Assembly: GCA_012103295.1 (NCBI GenBank)
Contig: WLXB01000002.1
Location: 41,371 to 105,370, forward strand
DNA: 64,000 bases
Source of the DNA: Alphaproteobacteria bacterium
GTDB taxonomy: Bacteria; Pseudomonadota; Alphaproteobacteria; Rhodospirillales; Rhodospirillaceae
Reading direction: 5' to 3'
Part shown: piece by piece, positions 1 through 8,001 of the stretch
Layout of the letters: each line of letters opens with the position of its first letter
How positions within the stretch are numbered: position 1 is the first letter of the stretch
Translations under genes and position numbers: made by a program
Notes under the pieces: generated by a model
Databases searched by the model: none
The model's input: only the letters and a program-made list of their open reading frames with translations
What the model was told of the DNA's origin: nothing

Positions 1-832
1 TTGCCGATACGCGATCAACCGCCTTAGACAGCGTTTTACAATCTGTCTCGAGCACCTTGTCGTTGCCAGTCGGGATAACTCGTTCGTAGTCGGGGAACGT
101 GCCGTCGATGAGCTTGGACGTTAAAATCGTGTCGCCGATGGAAAAGCGAATCTTGGCGTCAGACAAAGACACCGTGACGTCGCCTTCGGCCTCTTCGATC
201 AACTTACGGACTTCGGCAACCGCTTTACGCGGCACAATAATACCAGGCATGCCCGCCGCCCCATCAGGCAGCGGCAGCTCTACGCGGGCCAAACGGTGAC
301 CGTCTGTCGCGACCGTACGCAGCACGTCGACACCATCGCTGTCGGTGCCGTGGAGATAAATACCGTTCAGGTAGTAGCGGGTTTCTTCGGTGGAGATCGC
401 GAACCGGGTGCGATCGATCAAAGACCGGAGATCAGTCGCCGACAGACTAAAGGTATGGGAGAAATCGCCAGAAGCCAGGGCCGGGAAATCATCAACCGGG
501 AGACAGGCCAGTTGGAACCGGGACCGCCCCGAGCTCAGAGTCAGCTGACCCTCACCACCGAACGCAAGCTCAACCTGCGCGCCATCGGGCAACTTGCGGA
601 CGATGTCATATAGGGTATGGGCTGGGGCTGTGGTCTCGCCTTTTTGGCTGACTTCAGCGGCAGCGGACTCAACAATCTCCAAATCCATGTCTGTCGCATT
701 CAGGCTGAGGCTGCCCTTCGCAGCGTCGAGACGGACGTTGGAGAGAATGGGAATAGTGGTGCGCCGCTCGACAACGCTCTGGACATGACCCAGAGATTTT
801 AGGAGCGCGGACCTTTCAATAACGAGTTTCAT
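1..832 (-). CDS. dnaN: DNA polymerase III subunit beta (sliding clamp), 3' part outside window
   Basis: The N-terminal 277 codons of the beta clamp are present, beginning at the ATG complementary to 830-832 and running off the left edge. Family members are about 370 residues, so roughly 95 residues are missing because of the window boundary, not a mutation. The product opens MKLVIERSALLKSL and contains typical clamp segments such as RRTTIPILSNV near residue 25 and ATDGHRLARVELPLP in the second domain. The clamp is a ring-shaped dimer that tethers the replicative polymerase to DNA. The gene lies downstream of dnaA on the same strand with about 300 bp between them, the usual dnaA-dnaN order. 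Confidence 0.95.
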   Translation of the reverse strand, partial: MKLVIERSALLKSLGHVQSVVERRTTIPILSNVRLDAAKGSLSLNATDMDLEIVESAAAEVSQKGETTAPAHTLYDIVRKLPDGAQVELAFGGEGQLTLSSGRSRFQLACLPVDDFPALASGDFSHTFSLSATDLRSLIDRTRFAISTEETRYYLNGIYLHGTDSDGVDVLRTVATDGHRLARVELPLPDGAAGMPGIIVPRKAVAEVRKLIEEAEGDVTVSLSDAKIRFSIGDTILTSKLIDGTFPDYERVIPTGNDKVLETDCKTLSKAVDRVSA

Positions 833-1131
833 AAGCGGCCGTATTCTTTAGCGTTTAATAAAAGACCGCGAAGCAGAAACGCATTGCGGGTCTCGGCGAG
901 TCCCCCACCCCTTAAAGCGGCCCTCCGCCCCTAAAAAATGGCGGAAAAGCGCCCCTTTCAGAGCCCCTGTCAATGATCTGTAGGAGAGGCGCGATCGCCG
1001 GAGAATCCACCATCGCGCGACAGGGTAGTCAGTATATCACAGGGATATCCCGAGGGTAGCGAAAAGGGCCTATTGAGGGCCGTCTCAGCCGGGCTTAAGC
1101 CGGCCGAAATACGCCCTACCGGAGGCGAATT
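833..1131. other. dnaA-dnaN intergenic spacer
   Basis: This 299-bp gap between dnaA and dnaN has no open frame that resembles a protein. It should contain the dnaN leader and possibly a separate dnaN promoter, but no convincing -35/-10 pair was found on the minus strand. A near-palindrome, CCGGGCTTAAGCCGG, lies near 1088-1102 just past the dnaA stop. It is not followed by a T-run, so it is not called a terminator. No match to the DnaA-box consensus was seen here by eye. Confidence 0.4.
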
Positions 1132-2577
1132 TTAGCTTTCCAGCATGCGGGTGAGCAGGTCGACGTCTTCGGCGAAGGCGATGTCCCCGGCCATCAGCTC
1201 TTCAACCTTACGAACAGCATGAATGACAGTGGTGTGATCCCGCCCACCGAAAGCCCGGCCGATCTCCGGCAACGACCGGGAAGTCAGCTGCTTCGACAAG
1301 TACATGGCGATCTGCCGAGGACGTGCAACCGTCCGGGACCGCCGCGCCGAGCTCATATCTGACAATCGGATCTGGAAGTGTTCGGCGACCCGCTTCTGAA
1401 TTTCGTCCATCGTGACCCGGCGATCGTGCGCCCGAAGGAGGTCATGGAGCAGGGTGTGGGCCAACTCGAGGGAAATATCACCCCCCACCAATTGGACATT
1501 GGCGCTGAGGCGAGTGAGCGCTCCTTCAAGCTCCCTGACATTCGACGTAATGCGATGGGCCAGGAATTCTTTGACCTTCTGCGGCACCATGACGCCAAGT
1601 TGCTCAGCTTTGGCGTCTAGAATTCCAAGACGCAGCTCAAAGGTGGTCGGGTGGAGGTCTGCAACCAAACCAGACGACAGCCGGGAGCGCAAACGGTCGC
1701 CGATCTCTTCCAAGTCAGAGGGTGACTTATCTGCAGACAGAACAATCTGTCGGCCCTGATCAACCAGCGCATTAAACGTGTGGAAGAATTCTTCTTGGGT
1801 TGAGTCTTTTCCAGAAATGAATTGAACGTCGTCGATCATCAACACGTCGGCGGAACGGAATTGCTCTTTGAAGGACACCGTGTCGTGATTCCGGAGCGCC
1901 CGGACAAAACTGTACATGAATTTCTCAGCGGACAGATAAACCACACGACGCTGAGGTGAGCGTAGTCGAATCTGCCAGGCGATGGCATGCATAAGGTGGG
2001 TTTTGCCTAGGCCGACACCACCGTAAAGAAAGAGAGGGTTAAAACTGACGTGGTCAGAATCTGCGACCCGTTGCGCGGCGGCGTAAGCAAACTCATTTGG
2101 CTTACCGACGACAAAATTATCGAATGTATAGCGTGCATCGAGGGGCGCAGAGAGGGAGTCCGCCAGGACATCACCGCCGGCCGCCGTCGTGTTGGCTGAT
2201 AGCACATGGGGTGGAGGTGGAGATTGGGTCTGAGTTTCGGTCTGGCCTTCAGGATCTGCGGGCTTGGACTCACCCGGGACCTCGACATCAACGAGGACGC
2301 GGCGCACATCAGGGTTCTCACCACTCCACAACGCACGAATACGATCAGCGTAGTGGGTCAAAACCCAGTCGCGCATAAAGCGCGTAGAAACTTTTAAGTT
2401 AACCGCCCCGTCATTCAACCCACCGAACTCAATTGGATTGACCCAGCTTTTGTAAGCCGACTCACCGAATTCATGTTTCAGTCTGAGTTTGACGCGATGC
2501 CACTCCGCGTGACCTGACGATCCCACTTCCCCTCGTTTCACCTTGGCGTCCTTGTCGTCTTTCCCACATACCATCAC
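1132..2577 (-). CDS. dnaA: Chromosomal replication initiator DnaA
   Basis: A 481-residue DnaA with all four domains. Domain I is around residues 26-90 (WHRVKLRLKHEFGESAYKSW). A proline/threonine-rich linker follows near 100-140. The AAA+ domain has Walker A GGVGLGKT at 186-193 and Walker B VLMIDD at 245-250. The C-terminal DNA-binding domain carries the signature DHTTVIHA from residue 447. It binds DnaA boxes and opens the origin in an ATP-dependent way. The first codons read GTG ATG, so translation may begin at 2577 or 2574. About 25 residues precede domain I compared with the E. coli protein. A strong inverted repeat lies directly upstream (2582-2611). dnaN follows downstream and rpsT lies upstream on the same strand. 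Confidence 0.97.
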   Translation of the reverse strand: MMVCGKDDKDAKVKRGEVGSSGHAEWHRVKLRLKHEFGESAYKSWVNPIEFGGLNDGAVNLKVSTRFMRDWVLTHYADRIRALWSGENPDVRRVLVDVEVPGESKPADPEGQTETQTQSPPPPHVLSANTTAAGGDVLADSLSAPLDARYTFDNFVVGKPNEFAYAAAQRVADSDHVSFNPLFLYGGVGLGKTHLMHAIAWQIRLRSPQRRVVYLSAEKFMYSFVRALRNHDTVSFKEQFRSADVLMIDDVQFISGKDSTQEEFFHTFNALVDQGRQIVLSADKSPSDLEEIGDRLRSRLSSGLVADLHPTTFELRLGILDAKAEQLGVMVPQKVKEFLAHRITSNVRELEGALTRLSANVQLVGGDISLELAHTLLHDLLRAHDRRVTMDEIQKRVAEHFQIRLSDMSSARRSRTVARPRQIAMYLSKQLTSRSLPEIGRAFGGRDHTTVIHAVRKVEELMAGDIAFAEDVDLLTRMLES

Positions 2578-3003
2578 GGGTGCTGAAAATTCCCCCGCAA
2601 AAATTTTCAGCTAACGCGATCGACTCTGGGTGGTTGCACGTCCGTTTTTATCGCGATCACCGAAGCTCTTCTTTATGTGAGAGCGTTAGAATCGGGTGGC
2701 TGCGATGCAACGAACATTAGCCGTCAGTGACCGAAAAACAAGGCGAAAGATCGCTTGACAGTTTGTCCCGAAAATCACTTATCCGAGTCACTATTCCAAA
2801 CCCGGATTGATGCAGCCACAGAACGGACTTCTCGCCCAAAAAAATGAGCAAGGGGAATGATCAATCGCGCTTGAGAAACAGAATGTCACAAATCGTATCC
2901 CGCGAAATCGTCGGGACACAATAGGACAAAAATGGAACTGAAAGTTTTCTGTGGCCTGTGTTCAGAAGATGGTCACAGACGACCGGCTAACGGCAAATCC
3001 AGG
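2578..3003. other. dnaA-rpsT intergenic region, possible regulatory or origin-adjacent DNA
   Basis: This 426-bp noncoding stretch lies between rpsT and dnaA, both on the minus strand. It should contain the dnaA promoter and leader. No exact DnaA box (TTATCCACA or its complement) was found by eye; the closest is TTATCCGAG at 2779-2787, with three mismatches, so an origin cannot be claimed. A consensus-like -35 hexamer TTGACA faces the plus strand at 2755-2760 with a poor -10 behind it. A minus-strand candidate for dnaA (TTGTTT, 16 bp, TAATGT) is weak. The notable element is the inverted repeat next to the dnaA start, listed separately. Confidence 0.5.
2582..2611 (-). promoter_or_regulatory. 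Perfect inverted repeat / hairpin in the dnaA leader
   Basis: The arms GCTGAAAATT (2582-2591) and AATTTTCAGC (2602-2611) are exact reverse complements separated by 10 bases. On the dnaA mRNA this forms a 10-bp stem ending 4 nt before the GTG start and 7 nt before the alternative ATG. The loop reads TTTGCGGGGG, so the only G-rich Shine-Dalgarno-like segment is in the loop. This suggests translational control of dnaA, or a dyad operator at the DNA level. The repeat is seen directly; its function is inferred. Confidence 0.6.
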
Positions 3004-3270
3004 TTAGGCTGACATCGCCTTGATGCGAGCGTTCAAACGCGAGATTCTTCGGGACACAGTATTGGCATGCAAAATGCCCTTGCTGCTACCGCGCATGAGT
3101 TCTGGCATCGCTTCTTTGAACGCGTCTTTCGCCGCGGCCTGATCCCCAGCAGCAATTGCCATCTCTACCTTTTTAACAGAGGTGCGGATTCGTCCCATGC
3201 GGGCATGATTAATTTCAAACCGGCGGGCGTTGCGACGAATACGTTTCTTGGCCGAAGCGTGGTGGGCCAT
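3004..3270 (-). CDS. rpsT: 30S ribosomal protein S20
   Basis: An 88-residue, lysine/arginine-rich protein with the standard S20 opening [14 protein letters not shown] and a C-terminal segment typical of the family. S20 binds 16S rRNA early in small-subunit assembly. The length matches the family. The ATG is preceded by AGGA at good spacing. A well-formed minus-strand promoter (TTGACG, 17 bp, TATAAG) lies 37-65 bp upstream, so rpsT probably has its own transcript rather than depending on the crotonase gene upstream. rpsT next to dnaA is common in Alphaproteobacteria. Confidence 0.97.
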   Translation of the reverse strand: MAHHASAKKRIRRNARRFEINHARMGRIRTSVKKVEMAIAAGDQAAAKDAFKEAMPELMRGSSKGILHANTVSRRISRLNARIKAMSA

Positions 3271-3299
3271 TTGGCAATCCTGTACAATCGGGGAATCAA

Positions 3300-3325
3300 G
3301 GCGCGCCTTATAGTTAAGGCACGCC
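3300..3325. repeat. Inverted repeat over the rpsT -10 element
   Basis: The arms GGCGCGCCTTA (3300-3310) and TAAGGCACGCC (3315-3325) pair over 11 positions with one mismatch, around a 4-base centre. The dyad covers the predicted rpsT -10 and part of the spacer, so it could be a protein-binding operator. It lies mostly upstream of the expected transcript start, so an RNA hairpin role is less likely. Confidence 0.5.
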
Positions 3326-3335
3326 TCGACGTCAA
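3307..3335 (-). promoter_or_regulatory. Putative sigma70 promoter of rpsT
   Basis: Read on the minus strand, -35 TTGACG (3330-3335) is followed by a 17-bp spacer and -10 TATAAG (3307-3312). The predicted transcription start lies about 30 bp before the rpsT start codon. Hexamers and spacing are close to the housekeeping consensus. The -10 is embedded in the inverted repeat at 3300-3325. Confidence 0.6.
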
Positions 3336-3361
3336 CCTCTCAGGCGAAAACGCCTGAAAAT

Positions 3362-4138
3362 CTAGCGGTGCTTGAAGGTAGGCTGGCGCTTATCAACAAA
3401 TGCCGCCATGCCCTCTTTCTGGTCTTCCAGGGCAAATGTCGCATGAAACATGCGACGCTCGAATCGAATGCCTTCGGCCAATGAGCTCTCAAAAGCACGG
3501 TTTACGGACTCTTTAGCCATCATGACCGAGGGGAGGGACATATCAGCAATACGCTCGGCGGCCTTCATGGCTTCGTCAATCAAATCGTCTGCGGGAATGA
3601 CCCGGCTGACCAAACCAACGCGCTCTGCTTCACCGGCATCCATCTGGCGTCCGGTCAGCACCATGTCCATCGCCTTGGCCTTGCCCACGGCACGGGTCAG
3701 ACGCTGGGTGCCACCGGCGCCAGGAATAATACCCAGCGTGATCTCTGGCTGACCGAACTTTGCCGTCTCTGCTGCCAGGATAATGTCGCACATCATGGCG
3801 ACCTCGCAGCCGCCACCAAGCGCGTAGCCGGCGACCGCGGCAATGATCGGCTTGCGACATGTCGTAATGCGCTCCCAGCCCTTGGTGATGAATTCGCCGA
3901 CATAGCAATCGACAAATGTTTTGTCCGCCATTTCCTTAATATCGGCGCCCGCCGCAAAGGCCTTCTCACTGCCCGTGATAACAATGGCGCGCACACCATC
4001 ATCGTCTTCAAAGCCGTCCAAAGCTTGGCCTAGATCGGCCACGAGACCAGACGACAGGGCGTTAAGCGCTTTCGGCCGGTTTAACGTGATTAGGCCGACG
4101 TGGCCGCGGGTTTCGACGAGAATATTTTCGTAAGCCAT
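3362..4138 (-). CDS. Enoyl-CoA hydratase (crotonase family)
   Basis: A 258-residue single-domain crotonase, the normal length for a short-chain enoyl-CoA hydratase. The oxyanion-hole segments AAGADIKEM (near residue 62) and [14 protein letters not shown] (near 105) are present. Both catalytic glutamates of true hydratases are visible, one in GGGCE and one in [18 protein letters not shown]. It probably hydrates trans-2-enoyl-CoA to 3-hydroxyacyl-CoA in beta-oxidation or a related pathway; the exact acyl chain cannot be read from sequence. It sits upstream of rpsT on the same strand and downstream of the mutM pair, a conserved alphaproteobacterial neighbourhood that is not a functional pathway. 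Confidence 0.9.
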   Translation of the reverse strand: MAYENILVETRGHVGLITLNRPKALNALSSGLVADLGQALDGFEDDDGVRAIVITGSEKAFAAGADIKEMADKTFVDCYVGEFITKGWERITTCRKPIIAAVAGYALGGGCEVAMMCDIILAAETAKFGQPEITLGIIPGAGGTQRLTRAVGKAKAMDMVLTGRQMDAGEAERVGLVSRVIPADDLIDEAMKAAERIADMSLPSVMMAKESVNRAFESSLAEGIRFERRMFHATFALEDQKEGMAAFVDKRQPTFKHR

Positions 4139-4192
4139 TGGAAACAGGTGTCCTTGCGTGATGAATGTAGGGGGCTTGGAAAAGGCGGGTGT

Positions 4193-4564
4193 TTATTCGT
4201 TTGATGTTGGCTCGACGAGAAACCGGACTTCTAACACTTGGCCCTCGGCCGTGAACTCAACTTTTAATGTTTCGCCTTCTCTCTGAAATTCGGTGTCGTC
4301 AACAATTGTCCATCCCAGTTGCGGTAGCGTCTCAATATAAAATTTGAGTACTGCAGACTGCGAAACTGTGCCGACGGCGGAGGCCTGTACAATGCGGCCC
4401 TGGGGTGTGTCAAACAGGATGCTGTTCCCGACCACCTGAGATAACCCCGTCATAAGGGGCAAATCTTCAAAACCGTAGACGAAAACGTCAGCCCCACGAC
4501 TGGGTACGCCGCCCAGACAAAGGGCGAAAAGGACGGCAGAAATAATCCCAGTTCGATGTTTCAT
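4193..4564 (-). CDS. Small secreted or lipid-less envelope protein, unknown function
   Basis: About 123 residues from the ATG at 4564, whose A-T-G-A overlaps the mutM stop codon, so translation is probably coupled to mutM. A GTG nine bases upstream would add three residues and is less likely. The N-terminus (MKHRTGIISAVLFALCLGG) is a typical Sec signal peptide, so the mature protein is probably periplasmic. The mature part is short, acidic and beta-strand-like, with ending RFLVEPTSNE. I do not recognise the family. The coupling to a DNA-repair gene is positional and gives no functional clue. Confidence 0.6.
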   Translation of the reverse strand: MKHRTGIISAVLFALCLGGVPSRGADVFVYGFEDLPLMTGLSQVVGNSILFDTPQGRIVQASAVGTVSQSAVLKFYIETLPQLGWTIVDDTEFQREGETLKVEFTAEGQVLEVRFLVEPTSNE

Positions 4565-5397
4565 TTTTGGCACCTAGAGCAAAAGAATGTTGATCGCCCA
4601 GCCTGAACGATTCGCTTTACAAGGATACCCTCTTTTCCGTCCGGATCGCACGTACACGGCTCACCTTCGCGACCGTATACGTTCCAGCTGAACTTAAAGT
4701 ACCCCAATTCGCCGGATGGCTGAGCATAGTCTCGCAACGTCGATCCACCAGCAGCGATGGCCTCGGTCAAAACATCTTTAATGACCGGAACCAAACGGTC
4801 GGACCGTTTTCCGCTCACGGTACTGGCTTTGCGGCGCGGTGATATCCCGGCGCGAAACAAAGCTTCGCAGACATAAATATTCCCCAGGCCTGCGACCACA
4901 CGTTGGTCGAGAAGCGCGGCTTTAATAGAGGTGCCCTTGCCCTTAAGCGCAGCGGACAAAACCTCAGCATTAAATCTGTTGCCGAGAGGATCGGGGCCCA
5001 TTTTTGCCAGGAGCTTGTGAGTGGGAAGGTCGTCCTCGGTGGTGAGGGTCAGCAGTCCAAACCGTCGTGGGTCATTGAACAACACACGGGTCCCGTCATC
5101 CGTATCAAACACAACATGATCGTGCTTGCCGGGTTGGGTCGTCTGCTGGGTAATAGCCATTCGGCCAGACATTCCAAGATGAGCCAAGGCAACTTGGCCA
5201 TCATCAAGATGCATACATATGTACTTGGCCTGCCGAACAATGCGCTCAATGGTGCGACCCGTTAAGAGACCGGCCAATCCCTTTGGAAACGGAATCCGCA
5301 TATTGGGACGCCTGACTTCAACATTGGAAAGGCGTCGCCCTTCAAGGACCGTCGCTAGGCCTCGGCAGGTGGTTTCAACTTCGGGCAACTCAGGCAT
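4561..5397 (-). CDS. mutM: Formamidopyrimidine-DNA glycosylase (Fpg)
   Basis: A 278-residue Fpg beginning MPELPEVETTCRGL, with the catalytic Pro2 and Glu3 expected after Met removal and the conserved lysine in RQAKYICMHL near residue 58. The H2TH region holds LLDQRVVAGLGNIYVCEAL near 160-180. It removes oxidised purines such as 8-oxoguanine and nicks the abasic site. The C-terminal zinc finger is unusual: the first pair is Cys248-x-Cys250, not the C-x2-C or C-x4-C spacing normally seen, while the second pair Cys273-x2-Cys276 is normal. The gene is divergent from ubiE and overlaps the small secreted gene downstream. Confidence 0.95.
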   Translation of the reverse strand: MPELPEVETTCRGLATVLEGRRLSNVEVRRPNMRIPFPKGLAGLLTGRTIERIVRQAKYICMHLDDGQVALAHLGMSGRMAITQQTTQPGKHDHVVFDTDDGTRVLFNDPRRFGLLTLTTEDDLPTHKLLAKMGPDPLGNRFNAEVLSAALKGKGTSIKAALLDQRVVAGLGNIYVCEALFRAGISPRRKASTVSGKRSDRLVPVIKDVLTEAIAAGGSTLRDYAQPSGELGYFKFSWNVYGREGEPCTCDPDGKEGILVKRIVQAGRSTFFCSRCQK

Positions 5398-5450
5398 GCG
5401 GCGGACACTGCGCCATGCCGTCCCGGTTTGTCGAGGCCCTGCGGACGGAT

Positions 5451-5474
5451 CAGGTTACAGGCCAGGTTATAGGT
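5451..5474. repeat. Two adjacent 12-bp direct repeats in the mutM-ubiE divergent spacer
   Basis: CAGGTTACAGGC (5451-5462) is followed at once by CAGGTTATAGGT (5463-5474), matching at 10 of 12 positions. The pair lies between the divergent mutM and ubiE starts, where promoters for both genes are expected. It could be a tandem binding site or chance. No clean -35/-10 pair could be placed with confidence. Confidence 0.35.
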
Positions 5475-5514
5475 ATGGTTCACATAAGGCGCTTCGTTTA
5501 AGCTGCCCGGCATC

Positions 5515-6312
5515 ATGAGCATCGACGCACAAACACCTGAAAACGCAACCCATTTCGGGTTCGAGACCGTCGCAACCGCAGACAAAGCGGGCCGCGTTCG
5601 CGCCGTGTTCGACGCTGTGGCCCCCAAGTATGACCTCATGAACGATCTCATGAGTGGGGGCGTGCACCGCTTGTGGAAGGACGCCATGGCCGACTGGCTA
5701 GCGCCACGAGCCGAATGGTCAATCATCGATGTCGCGGGCGGCACTGGAGACATCGCCTTTCGCCTTCTTGATCGCATGAGCCCACAGGGCGCCAGGGACC
5801 ACACGAGCCCACAGGGCTCCGGGTCGGTCACCGTATGCGACATCAATCAAGCCATGCTCGAACAGGGGCGCAACCGCGCACTCGACCAGGGCAAGCTGCA
5901 CGGATTGGAATGGGCAGTCGGAAACGCCCAATCTTTGCCTTTTCCAGACATGCACTTTGATGCCTACACCATTGCCTTTGGATTGAGGAACGTCACAGAA
6001 ATTGAGACGGCTCTGCGCGAGGCCCGGCGCATTCTTAAACCCGGTGGCCGTTTCCTCTGCCTCGAGTTCAGCACCGTTGTTCTGCCGGTATTGGATAAGC
6101 TTTACGACACCTACTCTTTTTCAGTATTGCCCCGTCTCGGACAAATGGTGGCCGGTGATGCAGAGGCATACAAATACTTGGCTGAAAGCATTCGCCGGTT
6201 CCCCGAACAAGAAACGCTGGTCGATATGATGGGCGATGCCGGATTTGGCCGTGTCAGCTATCGCAATCTTGCAGGCGGTATTGCCGCCATTCATTCGGGC
6301 TGGCGGCTATAA
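5515..6312 (+). CDS. ubiE: Ubiquinone biosynthesis C-methyltransferase UbiE
   Basis: A 265-residue class I SAM methyltransferase of the UbiE/COQ5 family. It carries the family N-terminal signature [19 protein letters not shown] (residues 31-49), the SAM-binding loop DVAGGTGD near 73-80, and the second family signature [20 protein letters not shown]. It methylates the 2-polyprenyl-6-methoxy-benzoquinol intermediate of ubiquinone synthesis. An in-frame insertion of about 17 residues (88-104) between motif I and the next strand contains a duplicated SPQG motif and is encoded by a short direct repeat. Otherwise it is complete. It is followed by ubiB on the same strand, which fits a ubiquinone operon. 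Confidence 0.95.
   Translation: MSIDAQTPENATHFGFETVATADKAGRVRAVFDAVAPKYDLMNDLMSGGVHRLWKDAMADWLAPRAEWSIIDVAGGTGDIAFRLLDRMSPQGARDHTSPQGSGSVTVCDINQAMLEQGRNRALDQGKLHGLEWAVGNAQSLPFPDMHFDAYTIAFGLRNVTEIETALREARRILKPGGRFLCLEFSTVVLPVLDKLYDTYSFSVLPRLGQMVAGDAEAYKYLAESIRRFPEQETLVDMMGDAGFGRVSYRNLAGGIAAIHSGWRL
5778..5817. repeat. Direct repeat inside ubiE encoding a duplicated SPQG insertion
   Basis: The 13-mer GAGCCCACAGGGC occurs at 5778-5790 and again at 5805-5817, 27 bp apart, so the reading frame is kept. Each copy contains a small dyad, GCCC-ACA-GGGC. The repeat encodes the extra surface-loop residues after UbiE motif I. It resembles a small in-frame expansion or a palindromic element inserted in a coding gene. 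Confidence 0.6.
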
Positions 6313-6364
6313 ACGAGCCGGCCAACGGTACTCCGTCCACCCCTAACAAATTGACTCGATCTCA

Positions 6365-7909
6365 ATGATTCGCACGATCCGCAACCTAAGCCGCCTGTTC
6401 GTTATTGGCCGCACCCTCGCAAAACACGATGCATTGTTTCTGTTTGAGGGCTATGCCGAAGGCAGAACACTGGCCAAGCTTGTTCGTCTAACCGCAAAGC
6501 CAGTTCCCGCGTTAAGTGGCCAACGGCCCGGCCAACGCCTTGCCGACGCTTTGACCTCACTCGGCCCAACCTTCATCAAACTCGGACAGGCGCTCTCGAC
6601 AAGACCGGACCTGCTGGGCCAGGAGATCACTGACGATCTCACGAATCTGCAAGATCGCCTGCCACCCTTCGCCTTCACCGACGCCGCTAAAATCATCGCT
6701 TCTGATTTTGAGGGCGGCGCCGATGCTCTTTTTGAGTCCATTGACCCAACACCCGTCGCCGCTGCCTCTATTGCGCAAGTTCATTTTGCAACAACGACGG
6801 CGGGGGATGACGTTGCAGTAAAGATTCTAAGGCCGGGCATACGAGAAGCCTTTGCCAGCGACATTGACCTGTTTTACTGGCTGGCCGAGTCGGTTGAACG
6901 GACCCAGCCGAAGCTGCGACGACTCAAACCTGTCGAAACCGTGCAGACATTCGAAGAGTCTGTTCGGATTGAGATGGACCTGCGGTTTGAAGCTGCGGCC
7001 GCTGAAGAATTGAGAGAGAATTTTGCCGATGAGGCTCGGTTCAGAATTCCCGGGGTTGATTGGCAACGCACGTCGGAACATGTCCTGACTTTGGAGCGGG
7101 TGTCTGGTGCCCGGGTCGACCAGCCCGATGATATCAAATCTCTGGGCCTAAACCCAGTTGAGCTGGTGCGAACGTCGGCCGAAGTCTTCTTCCGTATGGT
7201 TTTCCATCACGGCTTTTTCCACGCCGACATGCACCCGGGCAATCTGTTCGTGGATGATGATGGAACTTTGATCGCCATCGATTTTGGCATTATGGGGCGC
7301 GTGGATTCTCGAACCCGTCGGCATCTCGGGGAAATGCTGCTCGGGTTTTTGACACGCGACTACACGCGCGTCGCTGAAATTCATGTCGAAGCCGGTTTTG
7401 TTCCGGCGACGAAAGATGTCGGGGCTTTCGCCCAGGCCTGCCGGTCTATCGCCGAGCCCATTCTTGGTAAACCGCTCAACGAAATCTCTTTAGCGCGACT
7501 GCTCGGCCAACTGTTCCAAATTACCGAAACCTTTGAGATGCAAACTCAGCCGCAATTGTTGCTGCTGCAAAAAAGCATGTTGCTGGCGGAGGGCGTTGGA
7601 CGGGCGCTATCACCCGACGTAAACATGTGGGACTTGGCCCGCCCCCTAATTGAAGAATGGATGGTTAAAGAGCTTGGACCGGAAGAGCGCATTCGGGATG
7701 CCGTTTCCGATGCTACGACGACTTTGGAAAAACTGCCGCGCCTGATTGATAGCGTAGATGCAGCAACCCAACAGATTCGCCAACATGGACTAAAGTTGGA
7801 CCCAGAAACGGCGGCTGCCATCAGAGGTGGCCCGCCAGGCCAATCCCGCACGACCTGGTGGCCCTGGGGGATAGCGGCTGGCGCGCTCCTGCTCTGGATT
7901 TTCAACTAG
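6365..7909 (+). CDS. ubiB: UbiB family atypical kinase/ATPase, ubiquinone biosynthesis
   Basis: A 514-residue ABC1/ADCK/UbiB protein. The KxGQ motif (Lys72, Gly74, Gln75) lies in FIKLGQALSTRPDLLG. The ATP-binding region has AAASIAQVHFA. The catalytic-loop-like segment HADMHPGNLF starts at residue 286 and is followed by an IDFGIMGR metal-binding motif. A hydrophobic tail, WGIAAGALLLWIFN, forms a C-terminal membrane anchor. UbiB proteins are needed for ubiquinone synthesis, probably by ATP-driven extraction or handling of lipid intermediates, rather than by catalysing a ring step. It begins 52 bp after ubiE. Confidence 0.93.
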   Translation: MIRTIRNLSRLFVIGRTLAKHDALFLFEGYAEGRTLAKLVRLTAKPVPALSGQRPGQRLADALTSLGPTFIKLGQALSTRPDLLGQEITDDLTNLQDRLPPFAFTDAAKIIASDFEGGADALFESIDPTPVAAASIAQVHFATTTAGDDVAVKILRPGIREAFASDIDLFYWLAESVERTQPKLRRLKPVETVQTFEESVRIEMDLRFEAAAAEELRENFADEARFRIPGVDWQRTSEHVLTLERVSGARVDQPDDIKSLGLNPVELVRTSAEVFFRMVFHHGFFHADMHPGNLFVDDDGTLIAIDFGIMGRVDSRTRRHLGEMLLGFLTRDYTRVAEIHVEAGFVPATKDVGAFAQACRSIAEPILGKPLNEISLARLLGQLFQITETFEMQTQPQLLLLQKSMLLAEGVGRALSPDVNMWDLARPLIEEWMVKELGPEERIRDAVSDATTTLEKLPRLIDSVDAATQQIRQHGLKLDPETAAAIRGGPPGQSRTTWWPWGIAAGALLLWIFN

Positions 7910-8001
7910 TACGGCCAAGGTTACGACAGGACCCAGTTTCGTATAGAGTCCCGCGCCAATGAACGGCCCTCGAATGGCTTACCTCAGGAAGGCACAAAAC
8001 C

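Noticed and set aside
2844..2924. 26-codon plus-strand open frame beginning ATGAGCAAGGGG, behind a TTGACA hexamer
   Set aside because: No ribosome site, no homology, and a poor -10; better explained by chance in noncoding DNA.
2578..3003. Chromosomal origin (oriC) between rpsT and dnaA
   Set aside because: No exact DnaA box was found on either strand by eye, only TTATCCGAG with three mismatches, and many Alphaproteobacteria have their origin away from dnaA.
3341..3356. CAGGCG-AAAA-CGCCTG hairpin as terminator of the crotonase gene
   Set aside because: On the minus strand the stem is not followed by a T-run, so it is not a standard intrinsic terminator.
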